From NCBI GenBank assembly GCA_902474785.1, contig CABRXB010000058.1:1-6816 (forward strand): a DNA stretch of 6,816 bases, written 5' to 3'. Within the stretch, counting starts at the first letter, position 1, and every line of letters starts with the position of its first letter. A program made the position numbers and the translations under genes. The notes under the pieces were generated by a model. It saw only the letters and a program-made list of their open reading frames with translations. It was not told the DNA's origin and did not search any database. The stretch is from an uncultured Eubacteriales bacterium. Its GTDB lineage: Bacteria > Bacillota > Clostridia > Oscillospirales > Feifaniaceae. Shown here piece by piece: positions 1 through 5,104 of the stretch.

Positions 1-24
1 TATTCTGCAAAACCAACGCGGCGG

Positions 25-1362
25 CTATCCCAGCGTCACATAGGGGCGCGCCTGTTCGAGTTCCTCACTGGTTGCAATGCAGTAGAGATAATAGCACGAC
101 TCGCCAAAGCCCAGGTCGGAGGTGACGCTGAAGTTGGCCTTGCGCAGATCGGTCTCCTTGACGATGACATCGCGCAGCCAGGTCATATCTTTGGCGGTCG
201 GCCCCGAGCTGATGACCAGAATGCGCGCGCCCTCTTCGTCGAGCTGGCCCATAATTTGAACGGCCTGCCTGGTCTCGGCAGCGCCGCCCAGCGCATAGAC
301 CGTGCTGCGCCCGTCGCCCATGTCGAGCACGTTGAAGGCGATGCCGCAGGACTCGATCATCTGCTTCATGTCCTCCGGGCTGACGCTTGACAGCAGATAG
401 GGCTGCGCCTGAACCGCCGACCCATTGGCAGACAGCTCTGCATTGGCCTCAACGTCAAACGCGGCGGCCGTGCGCCGCAGCGCGGTGATGGTGGCGTCGG
501 GCCCCGTCAGGTAGACGATGCGGTCGTTGTGCACATCGTCGAGCACCCCGGCGCGCACGCCGAATTTGTCGGCAAGCGTGATGAACTGCCTGCCTGTGAT
601 ATATTTGAGCTCCAACGGCTCCAGGATGAGCTCCGGCGACGTGTCGGCGTTGATGAAGTTCTGCTTCAAGTCGAGCGCCTCCACCAGCAGCAGAAGGTGC
701 GCCAGATTGTGAGGCGTGGCCGACATCTCCACGCCGCCCTCCACCGGCTCGATCGACGCATAGTCGATCTCCTGCACATCGGCAAGGGCCTTGAGATCCT
801 CCACCTTGAGGTAGTTCAGCCGCTTGGCCACCACAACCTCGGTGTAGAGAAAGGTGTTTGTGACCATGGACTGCGGCCCCACTACAATCACATCCTCGTC
901 GAGCATGTAGGTCAGTCCGCTGTCGGCCGCCGCAAGCGCCATCTCAAGCGCCTTCATGGGGGTGACGACGTTGGCCTGCACCGTCACCTTGACGGGCTCT
1001 CCGAAATAGAGCACATGGCGGCCGTCCACCTTGCCGATGCGGGCGATGAGCTCCCTGATGTCGACGTTTTTATAGTCGAGCGAGATGAATTCATCCACCT
1101 CGGGCATCAGTTTGATGACGGCCTCCGACCGGTATGTGGTCGAGCCCAGCAACTCTTCGGTGCTCAAGCTGCGCTCGTCCTCCGTGGGGGTGTAGGGATT
1201 TCTCTGCACCAGCAGGGCGTCGGTCGGCGGCGCAAGCGTGGGGTATTGTGCAAAAGCGGTCGTCCCGCTTGGCTGTTCGTCCTCGTCGGCAGCGCCTGCC
1301 ACCGTAAAGCAGATGCCTGTCAGCAGTGTCAGGACAAGCAGCATGACCATCCAGTTTCGCAT
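25..1362 (-). CDS. Secreted secretin-N-domain protein without a secretin barrel (GspD/PilQ N-region-like)
   Basis: This is a 445-residue exported protein. Residues 4-22 form a signal peptide with a likely signal peptidase I site after A22-G23-A24. After a low-complexity stretch (26-90), residues 92-162 read as an N0/STN domain: FISLDYKNVDIRELIARIG, then VKVTVQ and a central VIVVG strand. Residues about 175-235, 246-305 and 320-376 look like three N1-type (secretin_N) repeats, each a beta strand, a helix, a short N/G turn and a second helix ending in a leucine/aspartate motif (for example ALDL, AAFD, GQLD). In secretins these domains form the periplasmic rings and bind GspC/PilP. The C-terminal 70 residues match nothing I recognise, and the roughly 200-residue secretin channel domain is absent. 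The ATG at 1362 is preferred over an upstream ORF start because GAGGAG lies 10 nt before it. It follows the GspC/PilP-like gene by 7 nt. Domain calls are by eye; absence of a barrel is certain for this ORF, exact function is not. Confidence 0.72.
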   Translation of the reverse strand: MRNWMVMLLVLTLLTGICFTVAGAADEDEQPSGTTAFAQYPTLAPPTDALLVQRNPYTPTEDERSLSTEELLGSTTYRSEAVIKLMPEVDEFISLDYKNVDIRELIARIGKVDGRHVLYFGEPVKVTVQANVVTPMKALEMALAAADSGLTYMLDEDVIVVGPQSMVTNTFLYTEVVVAKRLNYLKVEDLKALADVQEIDYASIEPVEGGVEMSATPHNLAHLLLLVEALDLKQNFINADTSPELILEPLELKYITGRQFITLADKFGVRAGVLDDVHNDRIVYLTGPDATITALRRTAAAFDVEANAELSANGSAVQAQPYLLSSVSPEDMKQMIESCGIAFNVLDMGDGRSTVYALGGAAETRQAVQIMGQLDEEGARILVISSGPTAKDMTWLRDVIVKETDLRKANFSVTSDLGFGESCYYLYCIATSEELEQARPYVTLG

Positions 1363-1369
1363 CTTCACA

Positions 1370-1837
1370 TCACTCCTCGTCCACATGGGTGAGATCCAGT
1401 CTGTTTTCGGTCATGGTCAGCGTCACTCTCTCGCTGCCCTTGCGAAGCGTCACCCCGTCTGAGGCGATGTCGTAGATCTGGTATCCGCCCAAATAGTCGT
1501 CCTCCACCATGGTGGCGGTCACTCCGTCCACCGAAAAGGTGGCGTAGCTGTCGCCCGTCTGCTGGATGAAAATCCCGTCCAGCCGGATGGTGGAGACCGT
1601 CTCGGGCAGCATGGGGGCCTTGGTGAAGCTGTCGAGCAGTTGCGCCTGCCCGCTCTCCACCACAAGGTTCGATTTGTTTTTATACTCGGTGATGACCTCG
1701 GGGTGGCGAAAGAGCGCCGTCACCAAAATGACCAGCGCCGCAAGCAAAATCAACAAAAAGACCGAAAGCGCCATCTGTGCCTTGGTCTTGGGGTGTCGAA
1801 TGGTGCGAACCAATCCTTCCACCTTCTTTGGCGCCAT
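1370..1837 (-). CDS. Bitopic membrane protein with GspC/PilP-like extracytoplasmic domain
   Basis: The protein has 155 residues: a short basic cytoplasmic tail (1-21), one transmembrane helix (about 22-42), a linker, and a compact beta-rich domain at 84-149. That domain follows the GspC homology-region/PilP pattern. It opens with IRLDGIF (the L-x-G-I/V start), has a strand-turn-strand around SYATFSVDG, then a glycine turn LGGYQIYDI, and closes with GVTLRKGSERVTLTM. In T2SS and type IV pili this domain contacts the secretin N0 domain, and the gene lies directly before the secretin gene, as here. The track-style GTG start at 1846 lies inside the ribosome binding site, so the ATG at 1837 is chosen, 6 nt after GGAGGTG. 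The last two codons (GAGGAG) serve as ribosome binding site for the next gene. Assignment rests on pattern and synteny, and another small beta domain cannot be excluded. Confidence 0.65.
   Translation of the reverse strand: MAPKKVEGLVRTIRHPKTKAQMALSVFLLILLAALVILVTALFRHPEVITEYKNKSNLVVESGQAQLLDSFTKAPMLPETVSTIRLDGIFIQQTGDSYATFSVDGVTATMVEDDYLGGYQIYDIASDGVTLRKGSERVTLTMTENRLDLTHVDEE
1373..1378 (-). promoter_or_regulatory. Ribosome binding site of the secretin-N-domain gene
   Basis: GAGGAG on the minus strand, embedded in the last two Glu codons of the upstream gene and 10 nt before the ATG at 1362. It decides the start and suggests the two genes are translationally coupled. A GTG at 1368 would sit only 4 nt from it and is less likely. 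Confidence 0.6.
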
Positions 1838-1843
1838 AAGCAG

Positions 1844-1850
1844 CACCTCC
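1844..1850 (-). promoter_or_regulatory. Ribosome binding site of the GspC/PilP-like gene
   Basis: GGAGGTG on the minus strand, 6 nt before the ATG at 1837. The in-frame GTG at 1846 is part of this site and so is not the start codon. Confidence 0.75.
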
Positions 1851-1872
1851 TTCGATGCGTTTTTCTATTTTG

Positions 1873-1901
1873 GGCCGCGCTGCGTCTCAAGCCGCGCGGC
1901 C
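1873..1901 (-). promoter_or_regulatory. Leader hairpin of the GspC/PilP-like operon
   Basis: A perfect 8-bp inverted repeat (GGCCGCGC / GCGCGGCC) with a 13-nt loop lies in the predicted leader, between the promoter and the ribosome binding site. No T-tract follows on the minus strand (CAAAATAGAAAA), so it is not an obvious terminator. It may stabilise the leader or be chance in G+C-rich DNA. A 12-bp palindrome CCCGTCGACGGG sits just upstream at 1923-1934. Confidence 0.35.
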
Positions 1902-1958
1902 TGTCCTGCGCGTTCGGGCCTTCCCGTCGACGGGATTTCCCAAAATGGGCCAGTCTTT

Positions 1959-1988
1959 ATTCTACGAGTGCAAAGTAGCATTTGTCAA
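1959..1988 (-). promoter_or_regulatory. SigA-type promoter for the GspC/PilP-like operon
   Basis: On the minus strand a perfect -35 TTGACA (1983-1988) is separated by 18 nt from TAGAAT (1959-1964), which has one mismatch to the -10 consensus. The predicted start is near 1952, giving a leader of about 115 nt before the ATG at 1837. It is the only strong promoter between the lipoprotein gene and this operon, so the two-gene unit is probably transcribed independently. Confidence 0.7.
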
Positions 1989-2210
1989 CCAATATTCAGT
2001 GAACATTGTGTGGGCGCCGCACGAAAGGGCCTCTGCTTTTCCCTGTCAAGGCGCGCAGAAAAGCGCCTTGCGGCCGCCTCTTCTTTCAAGAGAGCGCGCC
2101 GCAGGCTGTTTGTAAAACCCGCTTTTTCTATGGAAGCGCCTTTTGCCGGCGCTCTTTTGCAAGCGCGCCCTCCCCCCGTCTCCCTTGCCTCAACAGAGCC
2201 TCTTTCAAAC
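1989..2210. other. Intergenic region with no supported gene
   Basis: Together with the promoter/leader (1838-1988) and the hairpin at 2211-2252 this makes up the roughly 480-base gap between two minus-strand genes. Open frames here have no family resemblance, run through the hairpin and are low-complexity Arg/Ala/Pro-rich. Apart from the inverted repeats listed separately I see nothing in it. Confidence 0.6.
2047..2105. repeat. Two overlapping inverted repeats sharing one arm
   Basis: CAAGGCGC (2047-2054) pairs perfectly with GCGCCTTG (2063-2070) across an 8-nt loop. The right arm also belongs to a longer imperfect hairpin at 2064-2106: GCCTTGCGGC region with GCCGCAGGC (one bulge), then CGC/GCG, then CTCTT/AAGAG around CTTTC. 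The two structures exclude each other. A third small repeat, AGCGCC/GGCGCT, lies at 2135-2153 followed by CTTTT. No gene or promoter on either strand explains them. They could be processing or termination structures, an unrecognised RNA, or chance. Confidence 0.3.
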
Positions 2211-2252
2211 GCAACAAGGCCGCGCCCATGGGAATGGACGCGGCCTTGTTGC
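2211..2252. terminator. Strong hairpin behind the lipoprotein gene
   Basis: A perfect 14-bp stem (GCAACAAGGCCGCG, 2211-2224, with its complement at 2239-2252) closes a 14-nt loop. It starts 66 nt past the lipoprotein stop codon. The best T-run (TTTTTT, 2261-2266) follows it on the plus strand, where no gene ends. In the minus direction the following bases are GTTTGAAAGAG, a weak tract. It most likely ends the lipoprotein transcript and blocks antisense transcription, with the U-tract orientation as the unexplained point. Confidence 0.6.
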
Positions 2253-2317
2253 AACTGACGTTTTTTATAAACACGCAAAGCCCCTGTTGTCCCCCTGCCC
2301 CTTCTGTGAGACGCCCC

Positions 2318-4003
2318 CTACCAGCCGCCGCCGTAGGGCCCCAGCGTCAATGCAGGGTGCGTGCCCGGCGCGAAGCTGTCCATGTCGTACCAGCTCTTCA
2401 CGGCAAAAACACAGAGCCTGATCTCATAGGTGTCGAACAGCTCGCCATAGTACCCCTCGGTCGGGCCTTTGAGTCCCGGCATCTGCAGCTCCACATTGCG
2501 GTGAAAGCAGCGGATCATCTCCTCTTCAAATGCGATATAGGCCCTGTCTTCCGGGTGCTCCTTTTGCCGGACGGCGGCGATGAACCTCACATAACGATCC
2601 TGCACGTTGACCTCAATCTGCACGTCGATCGGCAGCTCGAGCGCTTGAAGCTCGGCCACCGTCTGGTCGCAGACCGTTTGAAAATCGACGTTTGCAAAGG
2701 GGTCTGCCTGCCCGTCTGCCCCGGTCGACGCCACAGCGTCTTCCCTTGCGCCGGTTGTCGGCGGCTGCGCTCCCCCCGGCTCAGACCCCGGCGTTTCACT
2801 GGGCGGCGTTGCCCGCCCCTCCTCGAGAAGCTCCCAGATTTGCCGGGCGGTCAGATGATACAGCTCATACCGGTCAAAGTCGAGCTGACCCTCCTTTGTC
2901 GTCTGGTGCACTGACAGGACAAGAAACCCGTTTTCCCCCACAAGGCCAAATCCCAGGCTTTTGCCCTCTCCAGCCTGGCACAAAACCTCCTGAACGTCGC
3001 CGGTTTTGACGTTCAGAAAAAACAGCGTTTGATCTGCGCTTTTCAGCTCATCGGTCAACTTGCGCCGATAGACCAGATAATCGACAGATGCGCTGCTGTG
3101 GCAACTGTTCAACCCCGGCCCAATCATACGCATCCCCGCGTCCAGGGGCACGATTTCCTCAATGCCGTCGCCGGTCAATTTGAAAATTGCCTGCTCCATG
3201 TTCCAATTTTCCAAAATCACATAGTCCCCAACCACCGCCACGTCAAGAGGCGCCGTCCCCTCGAAGACGGCGTCCAGCAGCGCGTCGGAGACAACCTTTT
3301 GCAGCGTGCCGCTTTTGTCGTAGACGCGCAACGCATAGTTTGACAGATTGTCTTTGATCTCGTTTGTCAAAACATAGATCAACTTGTCGCAGGCGCTAGC
3401 CCTGGAAAACAGGTCGCCGCTGATAAGCTCCCCATACACCGTGGCACGCTCCTCCAAAATCACTTCTTTTTGCCGCGACTTCACATTGTAGCAAATCAAA
3501 GAGGACGTATCGCCCTCCATCCATCCACAGAGAAGCTCTTCTTCACTGAGCTTGCTCAAATAGACAAGCGGATTGACCTGCTGCGCACTCCCCAGGATGT
3601 CGACCGCCGTCACCTGCCGATTTGCCGCGTCCACGCGCAGCAGCTTGAGCTGCACGCCCTCCCCGTCGGGCTCCAGAGCGACATGATAAGAGCAGTCCCC
3701 CATCATCGCATGCGAGCTGGAGGAAACCAGGGCGGGCCCCGACTCTCCAAGCCGAGTCAGAGGGCTGGGGCTGTTCCATGCAGTTGCGTAAAAAAGCGTT
3801 TTTCCCGGCGCCGCCTCCTCAAACACGGCAAAGCGGTCGGAACCCCCCACGATCTGAGGCGCCGACGCCCCATTGACCGTATAAAAAGGCGTCAAGCCGG
3901 TGAGGTCCAGCACCCTGTGCGTGGGCTTCGACTGCGCACAGCCTTGAAAAAGGCAACATACAGCCAAAAGAACGCCTAAGAAAAACCCCATTTTGTGTTT
4001 CAT
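2318..4003 (-). CDS. Putative lipoprotein: propeller-like region, Pro-rich linker, unknown C-terminal domain
   Basis: The protein has 561 residues and I do not recognise a family. The N-terminus is a lipoprotein-like signal: basic MKHK, a hydrophobic core and CLFQGC, giving probable lipidation at Cys22. Phe at -3 is atypical for a lipobox. Residues about 30-397 contain repeated short beta-strand blocks with segments such as LLRVDAANRQVTAVDI, LICYNVKSRQKEVIL and LRVYDKSGTLQKVV. This resembles the blades of a beta-propeller sensor or scaffold outside the cell. Residues 398-435 are a Pro/Ser/Thr/Gly/Ala linker. Residues 436-561 form a mixed alpha/beta domain ending in GPYGGGW. The ATG at 4003 has AGGGGGGAG a few bases upstream. 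It has its own leader and downstream hairpin, so is probably monocistronic. Role unknown; an extracellular surface-attached protein is the most that can be inferred. Confidence 0.75.
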   Translation of the reverse strand: MKHKMGFFLGVLLAVCCLFQGCAQSKPTHRVLDLTGLTPFYTVNGASAPQIVGGSDRFAVFEEAAPGKTLFYATAWNSPSPLTRLGESGPALVSSSSHAMMGDCSYHVALEPDGEGVQLKLLRVDAANRQVTAVDILGSAQQVNPLVYLSKLSEEELLCGWMEGDTSSLICYNVKSRQKEVILEERATVYGELISGDLFSRASACDKLIYVLTNEIKDNLSNYALRVYDKSGTLQKVVSDALLDAVFEGTAPLDVAVVGDYVILENWNMEQAIFKLTGDGIEEIVPLDAGMRMIGPGLNSCHSSASVDYLVYRRKLTDELKSADQTLFFLNVKTGDVQEVLCQAGEGKSLGFGLVGENGFLVLSVHQTTKEGQLDFDRYELYHLTARQIWELLEEGRATPPSETPGSEPGGAQPPTTGAREDAVASTGADGQADPFANVDFQTVCDQTVAELQALELPIDVQIEVNVQDRYVRFIAAVRQKEHPEDRAYIAFEEEMIRCFHRNVELQMPGLKGPTEGYYGELFDTYEIRLCVFAVKSWYDMDSFAPGTHPALTLGPYGGGW

Positions 4004-4027
4004 TCGTCTCCCCCCTTGGATTTGAAA

Positions 4028-4082
4028 CCGCCGCGCCGAAAAAAACCGGGCGGCCCGCCTTTCCTCTTCTGTCCGCGGCGGG
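4028..4082 (-). promoter_or_regulatory. Leader with mutually exclusive pairings and a T7 run, upstream of the lipoprotein gene
   Basis: In the minus-strand leader a first element (CCCGCCGCG, 4074-4082) can pair either with GGCGGG (4054-4059) or with CGCGGCGG (4028-4035). The middle element can also fold on itself (CGGG/CCCG, 4047-4057) immediately before seven T residues (4039-4045). This has the outline of an attenuator about 35-80 nt before the start codon. The stem next to the T-run is only 4 bp, and G+C-rich sequence pairs easily by chance. No known riboswitch or T-box motif is recognised. Confidence 0.3.
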
Positions 4083-4102
4083 ACGTCCTACGGCATCCGG
4101 CC

Positions 4103-4128
4103 GCCATTTCAAAGGACTTGCCATTTCA
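4103..4128. repeat. Short direct repeat in the lipoprotein leader
   Basis: GCCATTTCA occurs at 4103-4111 and 4120-4128, the starts 17 nt apart. It lies just downstream (minus strand) of a TATGAT hexamer at 4130-4135 that lacks a good -35. It could be a protein- or RNA-binding site pair, or chance. Confidence 0.25.
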
Positions 4129-4236
4129 GATCATAGCCTGCAAAATCTTCTGAAAGGTCTAGTTTCACCACCCCACTGATTTCGGTCGCTGGTTCCCGCG
4201 CACCCCAACTTGTCAAAAAAGGTCGAATCTGATTTT

Positions 4237-4265
4237 ATCTTACCATATCTTCCGATGTTCTTCAA
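4237..4265 (-). promoter_or_regulatory. Candidate extended -10 promoter for the lipoprotein gene
   Basis: On the minus strand TTGAAG (4260-4265) lies 17 nt before TAAGAT (4237-4242), which is preceded by TGG and so forms an extended -10. The start would be near 4230, giving a leader of about 225 nt that contains the pairing elements described separately. It lies directly after the terminator-like hairpin at 4275-4299. The rest of 4004-4302 shows no gene. Confidence 0.45.
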
Positions 4266-4274
4266 TCATTTTAA

Positions 4275-4299
4275 GAGGGCTGCCACACTGACAGCCCTC
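4275..4299 (-). terminator. Hairpin ending the XRE-remnant transcript
   Basis: An 8-bp perfect stem GAGGGCTG/CAGCCCTC with a 9-nt loop begins 3 nt past the TAG of the XRE remnant. On the minus strand it is followed by TTAAAATGATT, a weak U-tract. Its position right behind the remnant suggests it was that gene's terminator. It now probably serves the A+T-rich operon upstream. Confidence 0.55.
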
Positions 4300-4302
4300 C
4301 GC

Positions 4303-4473
4303 CTAACAATTTTCATCTGTTTTCCTGCCGCCCTTCGTTCCCCCCACGAGGCAATCCGGCGACACATCGAAGAGCGCCGCCATGTGGAGCAGAATTCCAA
4401 GCTTGGGCTCGCACGTCATCAGCTCATAATTTTGACTGCCTTCTGCTCCGGCTGGCTTGCTGCGTTCACTTAT
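4303..4473 (-). pseudogene. C-terminal remnant of an XRE-family regulator
   Basis: The minus-strand frame from 4473 to the TAG at 4303-4305 has 56 codons and no good start. It contains NYE, then EPKLGILLHMAALFDVSP and DCLVGG. This is the hallmark end of an XRE/Cro-CI helix-turn-helix domain (usual pattern: YE-x-G-x-x-x-P-x-L-x-x-L-x-x-I-A-x-x-F-x-V-S-x-D-x-L-x-G). The first helices and recognition helix are missing: upstream there is only a short stretch (SERSKPAGAEGSQ) and then an in-frame TAG. It abuts and slightly overlaps the 3' end of the intact XRE gene in another frame. It is more G+C-rich than that gene, like the surrounding chromosome. The likely history is a resident regulator gene truncated when the A+T-rich operon arrived, or by internal deletion. 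Confidence 0.6.
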
Positions 4474-4660
4474 CTAAAAAGAAAATCTCATCTACATGGA
4501 GATTCAATAATTTAGCGATTTTCATTGCAAGTTCAAGGGTGGGGTTGTATTTATCATTTTCAATCGCTATAATTGTTTGACGGCTTACCCCTAATTTGTT
4601 TGCCATATCTTCTTGCCGCATTCCTGCTTCTTTTCTAAGTTTTTTAATCACATTTCTCAT
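4466..4660 (-). CDS. Short XRE-family (HTH_3) transcriptional regulator
   Basis: This 64-residue protein is essentially a bare Cro/CI-type DNA-binding domain. Helix 1 covers about 3-12, helix 2 15-22 (RQEDMANKLG) and recognition helix 3 26-34 (SRQTIIAIE). The characteristic ND-x-YNPTLELAMKIAKLLNLHVDEIFFL then closes the domain. No ligand or dimerisation domain is present. Members of this size usually form dimers on short palindromes and commonly regulate their own operon with a small membrane-protein partner, as here. The ATG lies 6 nt after the membrane-protein stop codon, in the same frame, with no clear ribosome binding site, so translation is probably coupled. Codon use is A+T-rich, unlike the flanking genes, consistent with horizontal acquisition. 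Likely operators are the dyads at 5039-5058 and 5085-5104. Confidence 0.9.
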   Translation of the reverse strand: MRNVIKKLRKEAGMRQEDMANKLGVSRQTIIAIENDKYNPTLELAMKIAKLLNLHVDEIFFLDK

Positions 4661-4666
4661 AACGTT

Positions 4667-4996
4667 TTATACTTTCATCAATAAGAACGTCCCAATGGAT
4701 AATAGAATGGCGGCAACCGCAATGGTTCCAACGATGGCCCATACAACCTTGTTTGGTTCGTGATATTCCTCATCCCCGGCAATCATTTTTCGTTTCATTG
4801 CCATTTGTGAAAAGCCTTGAATACCGACAGCCAAGCATACAATCAATCCCGGCAATGGGCTATGTTTTGCACCATTCACAAGAACCTGCCAACAGTTATA
4901 GAATGTCCAAACGGACAAAATCAAGAGTGTAACTTTGTAGCCGATTTCTTCCGAGCGCAACTGAATGTCTCTGTCCATTTCATCTAATTTTTTCAT
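4667..4996 (-). CDS. Small three-helix membrane protein, partner of the XRE regulator
   Basis: The protein has 109 residues. An acidic/basic N-terminal segment (KKLDEMDRDIQLRSEEIGYK) is followed by three hydrophobic spans at about 21-40, 47-66 and 84-107, with a charged loop (KRK..DEEYHEPNK) between the second and third. I do not recognise a named family with confidence. Small proteins with this D-x-x-x-x-I-x-x-x-S/A-x-x-x-GY start are common in Firmicutes beside a short XRE gene. The ATG at 4996 is preceded by AGGAGG (5006-5011) with 9-nt spacing. It is first in an operon with the XRE gene and is driven by the TTGACA/TATGAT promoter. Base use is A+T-rich. Function is unknown; membrane stress sensing or modulating the regulator are possibilities only. 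Confidence 0.85.
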   Translation of the reverse strand: MKKLDEMDRDIQLRSEEIGYKVTLLILSVWTFYNCWQVLVNGAKHSPLPGLIVCLAVGIQGFSQMAMKRKMIAGDEEYHEPNKVVWAIVGTIAVAAILLSIGTFLLMKV

Positions 4997-5038
4997 TTGG
5001 AATTGCCTCCTGATGTGGTGTTAAAAATCCTCTCCAAT

Positions 5039-5058
5039 ATGTTAAAAGATCTTTACAT
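5039..5058. promoter_or_regulatory. Putative XRE operator 2 at the transcription start
   Basis: ATGTTAAAAGA and TCTTTACAT form an imperfect dyad centred on AGATCT, over the predicted start (about 5056) of the XRE operon. Its half-sites ATGTTAAAAGA and ATGTAAAGA resemble those of the dyad over the -35. The regulator's identity is inferred from proximity. Confidence 0.45.
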
Positions 5059-5062
5059 TTCT

Positions 5063-5091
5063 ATCATACTCTTCGAGGCGCACAATGTCAA
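5063..5091 (-). promoter_or_regulatory. Near-consensus SigA promoter of the membrane protein/XRE operon
   Basis: On the minus strand a perfect TTGACA (5086-5091), a 17-nt spacer and TATGAT (5063-5068, 5 of 6) precede the operon. The predicted start is near 5056, with a leader of about 60 nt. Such a strong promoter usually needs repression, which fits the operator-like dyads on both sides. Confidence 0.8.
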
Positions 5092-5104
5092 GACCTCTTA
5101 ACAT
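5085..5104. promoter_or_regulatory. Putative XRE operator 1 over the -35
   Basis: ATGTCAAGA-CC-TCTTAACAT is a palindrome with 8 of 9 positions paired across a 2-nt centre, and it covers the -35 hexamer. Dyads of about 20 bp with this spacing are typical of Cro/CI-type dimers. Binding by the adjacent regulator is inferred. Confidence 0.55.

Noticed and set aside
529..1392. 287-codon open frame on the plus strand opposite the secretin-N gene
   Set aside because: It is His/Arg/Gly-rich with no family pattern, has no ribosome binding site and lies fully antisense to a gene with signal peptide and domain structure.
1985..2278. 97-codon minus-strand open frame in the intergenic region
   Set aside because: It starts before and reads through the perfect hairpin, overlaps the operon promoter, and has Arg/Ala-rich low-complexity content with no ribosome binding site.
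2006..2914. 302-codon plus-strand open frame across the intergenic region into the lipoprotein gene
   Set aside because: It is Arg/Pro/Cys-rich, runs through the 14-bp hairpin and is antisense to a well-supported gene.
4211..4216. TTGACA hexamer on the minus strand as a lipoprotein promoter
   Set aside because: No -10 element is found 16-19 nt downstream; the TTGAAG/TAAGAT pair just upstream is better.
4210..4515. 101-codon plus-strand open frame
   Set aside because: It is antisense to the XRE remnant and to the end of the intact XRE gene, with no promoter or family match.
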